Source: Pseudomonas sp. REP124 (GTDB taxonomy: Bacteria > Pseudomonadota > Gammaproteobacteria > Pseudomonadales > Pseudomonadaceae). From it: 61,423 nt of DNA. A program made the translations under genes and the position numbers. A model generated the notes under the pieces. The model ran no database searches and had not been told where the DNA came from. It saw only the letters and a program-made list of their open reading frames with translations. Position 1 is the stretch's first letter. The number at the start of each line of letters is the position of its first letter. Shown here piece after piece: positions 18,501 to 26,545 of this stretch. The stretch covers positions 1 through 61,423 of the forward strand of contig NZ_JAIQWX010000022.1 of the NCBI RefSeq assembly GCF_020164475.1, given 5' to 3'.

Positions 18501-18574
18501 TCCAATGGAATCGCTCTCTGAAAAGTTGATCGTGTTTTCGCAGCAGGCGAAAGGTGCGGCCAAGTCTGCATCAT
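15569..18574 (-). CDS. Winged-helix/STAND ATPase/TPR transcriptional regulator
   Basis: A 1001-residue protein. An OmpR-type winged helix (residues about 38-133, ending ISTQVGVGYAF) is followed by an NB-ARC/STAND ATPase with Walker A GPGGVGKT (197-204) and Walker B LMLIIDNCEH, then a long helical region rich in TPR-like repeats (about 580-990). Such AfsR/MalT-like proteins are ATP-controlled transcription switches. No good ribosome site precedes the two adjacent ATGs at 18574 and 18571, so the true start could be later. It converges on the FixJ-type gene. It could be the master regulator of the surrounding regulon, but it carries no copy of the motif itself. Confidence 0.85.
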   Translation of the reverse strand: MMQTWPHLSPAAKTRSTFQRAIPLEPVADDLHESLSLQLAFGPFCVTPAKRLLTRSGAAVDIGGRALDLLIALLERPGRVLSKHELIKLVWPNIVVSEGSLRFHMTGLRKILGDGEDGARYISTQVGVGYAFVAPIERLQSLLPAHVTTTLTDHFHDKRLTNSVGGLPPRARLVGRDNDAQMLVDRLLEPKLFTIVGPGGVGKTSLAIEVGHRLCAGNDDQVRFVDLAQVEDAALVPSSLASALGITLQAEDPMHVLLAHLRTRKLMLIIDNCEHLIDAISSIIEKIREAAPNVGLLATSREPLRVLGEHVHWLSALRYPVDAQGLSVDQLLAFPAVKLFVERATSGNASLALETEDARMIADICRRLEGMALPIELAAMRVASHGLQATHGLLGERFSLGWSGRRTALPKHQTLRAMLDWSYDLLCAKEHLVFDRLAIFVGPFSLEAASQILADAQIDSVSAAAALDELASKGLVTVDHSAVIATYRLLEMTRAYAREKLAIRVEAEVHALSFRHAAYFTELLSHPDATPDELFERSSRLASQLGNIRSALEWSFGPQGDPGLALPLAAASAPLFLHFSLMVECRAWCSRATELLELGYFGTPTEMELQAALGLVLMFTRGNSDAAQKALLRALDIAQTLDDHWSQLRLLGRLQIFSERIGDFPSSLAWAEKAVVVGDLIGKPEAIAVAASLAGISHHLLGNQPLARQELEKSLRYSLPSERSSTVHYGFDHRNRTGLALARTLWLLGYPDQARHWAAKVEAEAAALDHSVTYCIALVWTLCIHIWTGELDKAAASLATFSKVADANALAPYVAAALGVQGSIAIRAGQSGDAVALLEESLARLQGMRYELLTTSFETALVEGLILGGQYGKALCQVERTIGHCRDSGDAYALPELLRIRAGILDTLEPANPAATQDRLMEAINLSRQQGARSWELRASMDLALLWLEQGQAAKAKELLAACREQISEGYDTLDMRQFQALWQRVSIRDTGQHSDRSEPH

Positions 18575-18655
18575 ATGGGTTTTGACTTAACGATCAAGTG
18601 TTCCAATTCCGTCAGGGGAGTATCAGAGTGTCGTGCGAAGGCTGGCATAAGAGCG

Positions 18656-19072
18656 TCAGACGAGGCTGAGGCTCACGTCGATGTTCGCTCGGGTCGCCTT
18701 GGAATAAGGGCAGTTCTGGTGAGCAGCTTCAATGAGTTGACGGGCAATGTCCGCCGCTATGTCAGGCAATGACACAGCCAACCGCGCTTGCAGGAAGAAC
18801 CCTTGTTCGCCATGCATCAGATCGACCTGTGCATCGACGCTGGCGTCTGCCGGGAAACTGATTTTTCGCGCGTTGCAGGCATGTCGCAAGGAGCCGAGGA
18901 AACAGGCCGACCAGCAGATCGCGAACAACTGTTCCGGGTTAGTGCCTTCGCCGGGAGCGCCAGGCGCCGAAAGTTTGAGATCGAGCCGACCATCATGGCT
19001 GCGTCCGGTTCCTTCCCGACCTCCTGTGGTGCAGGTATGGCCGGTGTATAGGGTTTTTTCGATGCTGAGCAT
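18656..19072 (-). CDS. Ohr/OsmC family organic hydroperoxide resistance protein (copy 2)
   Basis: A 138-residue OsmC-fold protein with both Ohr cysteines, Cys57 (CWSACF) and Cys121 (NCPYSKATR). Same length and cysteine spacing as the copy at 10946 but clearly diverged (for example ICWSACFLGS against [10 protein letters not shown]), so this is an old paralogue rather than a recent duplication. AGGAA precedes the start at 19072. It lies 40 nt downstream of the sigma-like gene and probably shares its transcript. Confidence 0.88.
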   Translation of the reverse strand: MLSIEKTLYTGHTCTTGGREGTGRSHDGRLDLKLSAPGAPGEGTNPEQLFAICWSACFLGSLRHACNARKISFPADASVDAQVDLMHGEQGFFLQARLAVSLPDIAADIARQLIEAAHQNCPYSKATRANIDVSLSLV

Positions 19073-19112
19073 GAACAGTTCCTGATGAGCGTTCGCAATT
19101 TCGACAGACCGT

Positions 19113-19511
19113 TCAGATGGCTCGCAAGGTGTGGTGACGGTTCAAATCGGTGAGGCCGCGAAACGAATGAGCAACCTGTGCGTCCTTGCGGTTGCGCAGG
19201 TGTTCGAGCAAAGTGCAGCGGGCCATTTCGATCAGCCACGCGCGAAAGGGGGTGTTGTCATCATAGTCGGCTCGTCTGCGATACAGCGTCATGAAGGCTT
19301 CCTGAACCAGCCCCTCGACGCTGTCCTGCCCGACGCGCTCGGCTTGCGCCTGGCCTTCGAAAAAGGCCAGAAACAGAGGCGTCACGTTGGCGATCAGTTG
19401 CAGTGAAGCGGCGGTGTCGTGTTTCAGGACATCCGCCATCAGCGCACGAAGTTCATCGTCTGCGAGGCGGTCGATACTGTTCAGGCAGCTTTCGCGAAAA
19501 CCTTCGGCCAT
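19113..19511 (-). CDS. Sigma-70 region 2-only protein (truncated ECF-like sigma factor)
   Basis: A 132-residue protein. The segment LVQEAFMTLYRRRADYDDNTPFRAWLIEMAR followed by LLEHLRNRK (about residues 70-110) resembles ECF sigma region 2, including the part that binds the -10 element and core polymerase. Region 4, which reads the -35, is absent: only about 20 unrelated residues follow before the stop, and the 40-nt gap to ohr2 leaves no room for it. It could be a degenerate gene or a small regulator that binds core polymerase. Co-directional with creatininase upstream and ohr2 downstream. Confidence 0.65.
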   Translation of the reverse strand: MAEGFRESCLNSIDRLADDELRALMADVLKHDTAASLQLIANVTPLFLAFFEGQAQAERVGQDSVEGLVQEAFMTLYRRRADYDDNTPFRAWLIEMARCTLLEHLRNRKDAQVAHSFRGLTDLNRHHTLRAI

Positions 19512-19678
19512 GATCGGATCCCTCTTAAGCCATCAGTTCTACTGGTCATGGCCAATGCAATGAAGTCCGGTCGCCATGAGGTCAGTGGTCAGGCTCAAGA
19601 GTGATGCCTTGGGCGGTCTATCACCAGTTATCCACTGTTAGCGTTTGTTAGCCAAGGTGGATTGCGGCGCATGCGGCC

Positions 19679-20428
19679 TTATATCGGGCCGGATTCCTCG
19701 CTGAACACCTCCAGCTCCTGTATCAGGCTCAGAGCTGCGCGCAGGACCAGTTCGCGGCCTTTTCCCGGACTTGCAAGGGCCGGGTCCGAGCCCATCCGGC
19801 CGTCCGGGTGACGGGCGCGGAAGTCGGCGGCTTCGCGTATCGGACCCCAGTTGGCGATCTGAGGCGAATAGTCGGCGGTCTTGATCGAGCCCGGGAAGGC
19901 CCATTGAGTGACGGCAATCTCCGAGGGCGTGGCATGGATGCCGTGACCCACGGGGAATTGAGCATTGGCGAGCGTCCCCACCCCTTCCAGATCCCACCAG
20001 TTACAGAGTTTCAATGCAAAGCCCGCCGGGCGTCGGTGGAAACTTGCCTCGGCATACAACTCCGAAAACGCGGCTTCAATCGACGCGATGTTGCCGCCAT
20101 GGCCGTTGAGGAAAAAAATCTTTTCGAACCCGTGGGCTACCAGCGAGCGCGTCCAGTCTCCGATGGCGGCGATGAACGTCGAGGGTCGCAGTGTGATGGT
20201 CCCGGGAAAACCGAGGTGATGCTGGGCCATGCCGATGTTGAAGGTCGGGGCAATCAGGATGTCGGCTGATTTTTGCGCATGATGGGCGATGATCTCCGGG
20301 CACATCCAGTCGGTACCCAGAAGACCGGTCGGCCCGTGCTGCTCATTGGAGCCGATGGGAATGACGATGGTGCGCGAGCGTTCAAGAAACTGCTGGATCT
20401 CGGACCAGGTTGACAGTGGAAGTAACAT
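19679..20428 (-). CDS. Creatininase family amidohydrolase
   Basis: A 249-residue metal-dependent hydrolase of the creatininase/MftE family. Expected metal and active-site motifs are present: GSNEQHGP (33-40), TDW, NGHGGN and HATPSE. The family includes creatinine amidohydrolase, formamide hydrolases of cofactor biosynthesis and peptidases of peptide-cofactor maturation, so the substrate is open. GAGG precedes the ATG. A regulon motif lies 128 nt upstream, tying it to catalase and ohr. The 167-nt gap to the sigma-like gene holds nothing recognised. Confidence 0.87.
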   Translation of the reverse strand: MLLPLSTWSEIQQFLERSRTIVIPIGSNEQHGPTGLLGTDWMCPEIIAHHAQKSADILIAPTFNIGMAQHHLGFPGTITLRPSTFIAAIGDWTRSLVAHGFEKIFFLNGHGGNIASIEAAFSELYAEASFHRRPAGFALKLCNWWDLEGVGTLANAQFPVGHGIHATPSEIAVTQWAFPGSIKTADYSPQIANWGPIREAADFRARHPDGRMGSDPALASPGKGRELVLRAALSLIQELEVFSEESGPI

Positions 20429-20556
20429 GTTCAGCCTCGCAAGTGGACAGCTCCTGTCGGAGCGGGGATGGCGTTCGTGCCCGGCGATGCCGGGTCAGGG
20501 ACCTGGCCATGCATTGCCCGGGTACCAATCACAGCACGGACGGGCAAAACGAACAC

Positions 20557-20572
20557 ATTGCACGTAGGTGTC
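20557..20572 (-). promoter_or_regulatory. Regulon motif copy 4 (before creatininase/sigma/ohr2)
   Basis: On the minus strand GACACCTACGTGCAAT, with GTAC upstream. It sits in the 183-nt gap between the ABC-F stop and the creatininase start, 128 nt before that start. Confidence 0.7.
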
Positions 20573-20611
20573 GGGTGTACTTTTGACGGAACGCCTCTGC
20601 GAGCAAGCGCC

Positions 20612-22246
20612 TCATTGCTTGTCCAGATGCTCCCCGACAGCCCTCCATGTCCAACCGTCATTGCGCAGATGCAGGTAATGGGACAGCTGTAGTCGCTCAA
20701 GAAAGGTCTCATCGTGCGAGACGATCATGAGTGTCCCCTCGTATTGCACGAGCATTGATTCCAGCGCCCGCAACGAGGTCAGGTCGAGGTGGTTGCCCGG
20801 CTCGTCCAGCAGTAATAATTGCGCGGGTTCCTCCGCATACAGCACGCAGGCCATGGCGGCTTTGAGACGTTCGCCGCCACTAAGTGACGCGGTGGGCTGC
20901 AGCATTTTCACTGCGTCCAGATCCAGGTGCGCCAGACGAGTGCGCAACTCGCTTTCGCGGACAGACCGGTTGACGCGCAGCAACTGTTCGAGCACCGATG
21001 TCCGTGGGTCCAGAATGCTTGATTGCTGATCGAGCCAGGCGACGGGCACTTGCACCGAACACTCGCCTGACAAGGGCTGCAGGTGCCCTGCCAATACCTT
21101 GAGCAGCGTGGATTTACCCACCCCGTTGTCGCCGATGATGCCGATGCGCTGACCGCCTTCGATGGTCAGATCGATTGTGCCAACACGTGCGGGGCGAAAG
21201 GGCATGAGCAGGGCTTGGAGCCTGGCGGCGGTGCGTCGCGTGAACCGTTGTTCAGGCGGTGCATACAAGCGAATGGCAACCTCCTCTTCAACCTGTTGCG
21301 CAGCCTGTCGAACGCGCAGGTTCAGTTGCTCGCGTGCTTGCGTTTCCCGGGTGCGTGATTTGCCCAGGCTGTTCTCGCTCTGCTCCTTGCGCCGCCCTAG
21401 CAGAATCGGCGCCTGATTGGCCTCCCGGGCGTTTTTGTTGCCCTTGGCAGTGCGACGCTCATGGCGTTCTCGTTGGCGGGCCAGTTCCAGTTCGCCCTGT
21501 TTGCGCTCATGCTTGCGCTGCTGCAATTGCCGCGCGACGTTTTCACTGTCCTGCGCTCTGGTCTGGTCATAGAACTCGTAATTTCCGCCATAACTGCGCA
21601 GCCCCAGGCTCGAAAGTTCGACGATGCGCGACATCCGTTGCAGCAGTTGCCGATCGTGGCTGATGACCAGCAGACCCTTGGGCCACAGGCTGAGCTGTTC
21701 CATAAATTGCTGGCGACTGGCTCGGTCGAGATGGTTGGTGGGCTCGTCAAGAATCAATAAATCGGGGGCCGCGATCCAGGCTCCTACCAGTGCCACCCGC
21801 ATGGCTTCGCCGCCACTGAGTTCGGACGCGCGCTGGTGCAGCGAAAGGTGACCCAGTCCCTGGGCCAGCAACTCGGCTTGCAAGCGGCGCCGGATATCCC
21901 AGCGGTCTCCCACCGTGTCGAAGTCTGCAGGCTCCACGCTGCCCGCTTCGATGCGCTGCAACGCCTGGAGCGCTGGCTCGATACCTGCCAGCCCGGCCAC
22001 GCTCAGCGTCGCAGGATGTTGAACCTGCTGCGCCAGATAGTGGATGGATCCGCCACGCAAACACCGGCCACTGGTTGGCTCAAGCTGTCCGCACAGCAGG
22101 CGTGCGAGCACGCTCTTGCCAACCCCGTTGCGCCCCACAAGGCCGGTGGCTTGTTGATCGAATTCAAAGCAAAGATCGGAAAAGACAACCCTGCCATCGG
22201 GCAAGGAAAAGGAAACGCTGTCCAGCGTCAGGTAGGTACGGGTCAT
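20612..22246 (-). CDS. ABC-F family ATPase
   Basis: A 544-residue protein with two ABC cassettes and no membrane segments. N-terminal cassette: Walker A GRNGVGKS, signature ELSGGEAM, Walker B LLILDEPTNHLD. Charged Arg/Gln/Glu-rich linker about 235-320 (KHERKQGELELARQRERHE). C-terminal cassette: GDNGVGKS, SLSGGERL, LLLLDEPGNHLD. ABC-F proteins act on the ribosome in translation rescue or antibiotic protection. The ATG at 22246 has GAGA upstream; the longer frame to 22357 is less likely. Same strand as creatininase, but the motif-bearing gap suggests separate promoters. Confidence 0.88.
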   Translation of the reverse strand: MTRTYLTLDSVSFSLPDGRVVFSDLCFEFDQQATGLVGRNGVGKSVLARLLCGQLEPTSGRCLRGGSIHYLAQQVQHPATLSVAGLAGIEPALQALQRIEAGSVEPADFDTVGDRWDIRRRLQAELLAQGLGHLSLHQRASELSGGEAMRVALVGAWIAAPDLLILDEPTNHLDRASRQQFMEQLSLWPKGLLVISHDRQLLQRMSRIVELSSLGLRSYGGNYEFYDQTRAQDSENVARQLQQRKHERKQGELELARQRERHERRTAKGNKNAREANQAPILLGRRKEQSENSLGKSRTRETQAREQLNLRVRQAAQQVEEEVAIRLYAPPEQRFTRRTAARLQALLMPFRPARVGTIDLTIEGGQRIGIIGDNGVGKSTLLKVLAGHLQPLSGECSVQVPVAWLDQQSSILDPRTSVLEQLLRVNRSVRESELRTRLAHLDLDAVKMLQPTASLSGGERLKAAMACVLYAEEPAQLLLLDEPGNHLDLTSLRALESMLVQYEGTLMIVSHDETFLERLQLSHYLHLRNDGWTWRAVGEHLDKQ

Positions 22247-22551
22247 GGGTGATCTCAATGGATGCCACTGTTCACCTCCCCACGGAGCGGGAAGAAATGC
22301 AAACGGGACCGTCAAACAGGACGGCGGCATCAATTGCGCATCGGACGAACACCTCACGTAGAAAGCCGAGAACGCCGATTATGAAAGCGATGAGTGCAGA
22401 AGGGCAACACCGAATGTCAGCAGCATGGGCAAGCTTCATGTCGAGCAGTGCTGGATCTTTCAGGAAGGCGCTTGTTATGGTCTTGTGAATTAGCAGTGCA
22501 GGTATGCAGCCATGCGGCTTGCGACACGCACGCACCTCAAAGGACACGGCA

Positions 22552-23439
22552 ATGAGCGAAGATCTGGATCGCAAGATCAGATATTTCCTGTGTATCTCCA
22601 TGCATGGCTCGATTTCAGCGGCTTCGGAACAATTGAATATTTCCCAGCCAAGCCTGAGTCGGCAGCTTGCGAGTCTGGAGAGCTATCTCGGTAATCCGTT
22701 GTTCCGCAGGACCGGCCGGGGGCTGGTACTGACCGATGCCGGTACGCATCTTGCGTCAATGGCCGGGCCTGCTTTCATGGCCGTCGACTCGGCTATCAGC
22801 AAGATCAAGGACGAATTCGGCATCACCCGGGGACATCTGCGTCTGGCCACGGTGCATACGTTGACCTATTACTTTCTGGGCGATCTGGTTTCACGTTTCG
22901 TGCATCAGAATCGGGACGTGAATGTGTCGTTCATGGCGCGCAGTTCGACTGAGGTCATCAAACTGGTCGAGTCTGGCCGCGCCGACCTGGGCTTTGTTTA
23001 TGACAGCGAAGTGGCTTCAATGGAGCTGTTATCGAGCGTTCTGTTTACCGAGTCGATGGCCATTGTGGTCCGGGCGGGGGGCGAGCCTGCGCCTCAGATA
23101 CTGGATCTGACCCGCGAGGCGCTCAGGCTTGTGGTGTTCCCAAGTGGGTACGCATTGAGGCGAATGCTCGACACCTGCTCGGTACCTTTCACCATTGCAG
23201 CCGAAGTGGAAACCGTCGACGCCATGTTGGAACTGGTTTCCTCGGGTGTGGGCGCTTGCATCCTGCCTTCGTTGATCCCCGATCGCGTGCTGCAACAGTA
23301 CAACCTGACTCGAATTACCGATATCAGGCCGGCGTTGAACCGCAAGGTCGTTGCCATTTATCGGGCTGATCCGCCTCCCACCGCTATCACCAAAGCCATC
23401 CTTGGTTTCGCCACGCTGGCCGCAAATGCACTCAAGTGA
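22552..23439 (+). CDS. LysR family transcriptional regulator
   Basis: A 295-residue LysR protein. The N-terminal winged HTH is SISAASEQLNISQPSLSRQLASLES, and the C-terminal two-lobe effector domain starts near residue 90. AAAGGA precedes the ATG by 7 nt. It is followed by a class II aldolase and an MHS transporter in the same direction, which it probably controls. Effector unknown. Confidence 0.88.
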   Translation: MSEDLDRKIRYFLCISMHGSISAASEQLNISQPSLSRQLASLESYLGNPLFRRTGRGLVLTDAGTHLASMAGPAFMAVDSAISKIKDEFGITRGHLRLATVHTLTYYFLGDLVSRFVHQNRDVNVSFMARSSTEVIKLVESGRADLGFVYDSEVASMELLSSVLFTESMAIVVRAGGEPAPQILDLTREALRLVVFPSGYALRRMLDTCSVPFTIAAEVETVDAMLELVSSGVGACILPSLIPDRVLQQYNLTRITDIRPALNRKVVAIYRADPPPTAITKAILGFATLAANALK

Positions 23440-23528
23440 ATAGCTGATATAGCCCCAGCCTCATCGCCATCGTAGGTCGAGCTTCCTAATCTGGACCGAC
23501 CGTTGATAGCGCTAGTGAGGACAGGCAA

Positions 23529-24308
23529 GTGAATCAGGATCTACGCAGCAAAGAGTATTTCGACCAGCGGGCCACCAGCGAAATGGCCCAGCACCTCAAA
23601 TCAAAGGAGATGCCGCTCAAGCAGCGTCTTGCTTACGCCGCCCGCATCCTGGCGATGACCGGGCAGGAAGCTGGCCTAGCGGGACAGCTCACCGCACGTT
23701 CCGATAGGGACGATACCTATTGGACACTGCGCTTTGGCCTGGGCTTCGAGGAAGCGACGGCCGATGACTTCATCGAGGTCGACAAGGATCTGAACACAGT
23801 GACCGGTGAAGGCATGGCCAATCCCGCCACCCGGTTCCACCTGTGGGTATATCGAAATCGCCCGGATGTCACCTCGATCATCCACACGCACTCGCCCTGG
23901 GCCTCGGCGCTGGCGGCGGCGAGGCAGCCTCTGGTGATTTCGCAGATGGACATGACACCGCTGTTCAACGACTGCGCATTTCTGGGTGAATGGCCAGGCG
24001 TGCCGATCGCCGACCATGAAGGCACTTTGATTTCCGAGGCCCTGGGCACAATGAAGTCGATCATCCTGGCTCACCACGGTTATCTCACCGCCGGAGAGTC
24101 CGTCGAGCAAGCCACTTATCTTTCTGTGTACCTGGAACGCGCGGCAAGGATGCAGATCCGGGCCAAGGCGTTCGGTGATCTGACTCCAGTGGACCCGGTC
24201 CTGGCGCAGGAGGCACACGACTATCTGCTCAAGGCCTCCATTGTCAGGGCAACCTTCGATTACTGGTGCCGCCAGACGCACCGCGCGCCCGGCATGCCGC
24301 CGATGTAA
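23529..24308 (+). CDS. Class II aldolase/adducin family protein
   Basis: A 259-residue protein with the class II aldolase fold. Zinc ligands are seen in IIHTHSPWA and LAHHGYLT. Family members cleave or epimerise sugar phosphates, or decarboxylate sugar-acid phosphates. No kinase or dehydrogenase partner lies next to it, so the substrate may be a non-phosphorylated acid brought in by the adjacent transporter. GTG start with GAGGACAGG upstream. Confidence 0.85.
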   Translation: MNQDLRSKEYFDQRATSEMAQHLKSKEMPLKQRLAYAARILAMTGQEAGLAGQLTARSDRDDTYWTLRFGLGFEEATADDFIEVDKDLNTVTGEGMANPATRFHLWVYRNRPDVTSIIHTHSPWASALAAARQPLVISQMDMTPLFNDCAFLGEWPGVPIADHEGTLISEALGTMKSIILAHHGYLTAGESVEQATYLSVYLERAARMQIRAKAFGDLTPVDPVLAQEAHDYLLKASIVRATFDYWCRQTHRAPGMPPM

Positions 24309-24399
24309 GCCTCTGCGCCGATTCGCCCGTACACCGTCGGCGTATGGGCCCGGAACACATCTCCAGAAAATTTCTGACTGCCAGATAAAGGACTGAAAA

Positions 24400-25743
24400 A
24401 TGTCGAGAACAAATAAGGCAGGTGCGGCTCCTTCAGCCGTGAAACGTCAAACCGTGATTGCGGGCCTTGCGAGCATGATGGGTACCACAATCGAATGGTA
24501 TGACTACTTCCTGTATGGCACCGCGGCCGCGCTCATTTTCAACAAAATCTTCTTCCCCGACTTCGACCCCGTCACCGGTACCCTGGCCGCGTTCGCGACC
24601 TATGCGGTGGGTTTCTTTGCGCGACCGTTCGGCGGGATCGTGTTTGGCCATTTCGGCGATCGGCTGGGCAGGAAGTCGATGCTGCTGATCACGTTGTTCA
24701 TGATGGGCATCCCGACGATCATCATCGGCCTGATCCCTTCCTACGACTCCATCGGCTATTGGGCCGCCGTACTGTTGGTGGTCATGCGACTGCTGCAGGG
24801 TATCGCGGTGGGCGGCGAATGGGGTGGTGCGATTCTCCTGGCTGTCGAGCATGCACCCGAAGGCAAGAAGGGCTTTTTTGGCAGCCTGCCGCAAACCGGA
24901 GTTGCACCGGGATTGATTCTGTCTTCGCTGGCAATGGGCGCAGTGGCCCAATTGCCCGAGCAGGACATGCTCACCTGGGGCTGGCGGCTGCCCTTTCTCG
25001 CCAGCGCGGCACTGCTGTTGGTGGGCTGGTACATCCGAGAAAAAGTTGCCGAGTCACCGGACTTCGTGGCCGTGAAGAATGATGTCCCTCGGGAAATGCC
25101 ATTCAAGACCGTGTTGCGCGACCATCGGCAAGCGCTACTAACCGTCGCCGGGGCGCGCCTGGCGGAGGTGACATGGTTTTACACCGTGGCCACTTTTTCC
25201 TTGGCCTACGCCACCAAAATTCTGCAGATCCCCAAGGACACCATGCTCAATGCCGTTGTCTGGGGGGCTACCGTCGCAATGTTCTGCATGCCCGTTTGCG
25301 GCTGGCTCGGCGACCGGATCGGTCAGAGGAAAGTATTCGCGATGGGGGTCGTCGGGCTCATTGTGTTTTCCTCGATCTTCTTTGAGTTGCTGCAGACACG
25401 GGAACAATTCTGGATAGTCTTCGCGATGGTTGTGGCCATCGGGATCATTTATTCGTTGTTATATGGACCGGAGGGCGCACTTTTCTCCGCGCAATTTACG
25501 CCTGAAGTGCGCTACACGGGGATCTCCGTTGCAGTGCAGATCTCGGGTGCGATTGGCGGTGGCCTGGCACCGATCATCGCGACTTCTCTGCTCGCTTATG
25601 GTGAGGGATATCCGTTTTACATCAATTGTTACCTGATGGGTCTGGGGCTGGTGGCGTTGATTGTGGTGTCCCGTATGAGGGCAATAGGAAGCGCAAACAC
25701 ATCGCGGCAGGCCGTGCCAGGCCGGGTGTCGGCGCATTCTTGA
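24400..25743 (+). CDS. MFS transporter, metabolite:H+ symporter (MHS) family
   Basis: A 447-residue 12-helix permease. GTTIEWYDYFLYGTAAALIF is the typical first helix of the MHS group (ProP, KgtP, ShiA), followed by GHFGDRLGRK. These import organic acids, osmolytes or shikimate-like compounds. AAAGGA lies 7 nt before the ATG. It starts 91 nt after the aldolase, so the two likely form one uptake and catabolic unit. Confidence 0.88.
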   Translation: MSRTNKAGAAPSAVKRQTVIAGLASMMGTTIEWYDYFLYGTAAALIFNKIFFPDFDPVTGTLAAFATYAVGFFARPFGGIVFGHFGDRLGRKSMLLITLFMMGIPTIIIGLIPSYDSIGYWAAVLLVVMRLLQGIAVGGEWGGAILLAVEHAPEGKKGFFGSLPQTGVAPGLILSSLAMGAVAQLPEQDMLTWGWRLPFLASAALLLVGWYIREKVAESPDFVAVKNDVPREMPFKTVLRDHRQALLTVAGARLAEVTWFYTVATFSLAYATKILQIPKDTMLNAVVWGATVAMFCMPVCGWLGDRIGQRKVFAMGVVGLIVFSSIFFELLQTREQFWIVFAMVVAIGIIYSLLYGPEGALFSAQFTPEVRYTGISVAVQISGAIGGGLAPIIATSLLAYGEGYPFYINCYLMGLGLVALIVVSRMRAIGSANTSRQAVPGRVSAHS

Positions 25744-25955
25744 CACCCTGAAGGAGCGGGTGGCTCGGGGCGCCCGCTTCAGCGTTGCATGCTCTTTTAC
25801 CAGGAGGCTGGGAGGATGTCGGGTGAGGCCCACTGTTGCGCAATGTCCGCCCTGACCTAAGCTTTGGACAAGGCAAGACACAATTGCCAGGCGCTACCCG
25901 GAACGAACGCCGCAATGCGCAATCATTAGAGCGTGGATATCAAAAGGAGATGCGC

Positions 25956-26525
25956 ATGCTCATCAGGTCACTGACCCTGGCTACCTTGCTGGCTTTCGCC
26001 GGCCCCCTGTTCGCCAACGATGGCGATTCACCACTGGACATCAACAAAGGCCTGTACCGCCCCCTGGTTGTCATTGCCTCGAGCACTGTGGATCCGGTCT
26101 GGGTGGGCCTGAAGAAGTCGCTGGAAGATCCGGCCAACAAACAGGGAGTCGTTGATCGCAACATCAAGGTCTACAGCGTGCTGAACATGTCGGGGCAACT
26201 CGACGGCAAGGATCTCGGTCAACAGGACACCATGGCCCTGATCCGCTCGCTGAAGATGGGAGCCGGGGCGTTGCCGAAAGTGATTCTGCTGGGCAAGGAC
26301 GGCGAGAAGAAACTTGAAACATCGGGGGAAGATTCGAAGACGGTGGATCTGAAGAAAATCTTCGCCACCATCGATGCACTGCCGGCCGAAGAGAAGGACA
26401 TGGCTGCGCCCACACCGCCTCCCGTGGCGGCCGAGCCAGCGGCGCCTGCGGCCAAAGGCGCCAAGAACGCAAAACCTGCGAAGCCGGCGAAACCGACCAA
26501 GCCGCCAGAGCAGCCGGATGATTGA
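25956..26525 (+). CDS. Exported DUF4174 domain protein with Pro/Ala/Lys-rich tail
   Basis: A 189-residue protein: signal peptide (cleavage near LFA/NDG), a DUF4174-like domain (about 25-130, starting LYRPLVVIASSTVDPVW), then a low-complexity tail of Ala, Pro and Lys with AKPAKPAKPTKP. The family has a thioredoxin-like shape but no CXXC is present. AAGGAG sits 6 nt before the ATG at 25956; an ATG at 25950 is too close to it. Function unknown. The tail is positively charged and probably disordered. Confidence 0.75.
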   Translation: MLIRSLTLATLLAFAGPLFANDGDSPLDINKGLYRPLVVIASSTVDPVWVGLKKSLEDPANKQGVVDRNIKVYSVLNMSGQLDGKDLGQQDTMALIRSLKMGAGALPKVILLGKDGEKKLETSGEDSKTVDLKKIFATIDALPAEEKDMAAPTPPPVAAEPAAPAAKGAKNAKPAKPAKPTKPPEQPDD

Positions 26526-26545
26526 TATCCACGTAACCCTGTAAT

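Noticed and set aside
10862..20540. A shared TGCATGGCCA element between the catalase and creatininase upstream regions
   Set aside because: The ten bases match, but their distance from the main motif differs (about 11 and 46 nt) and the other two sites lack it.
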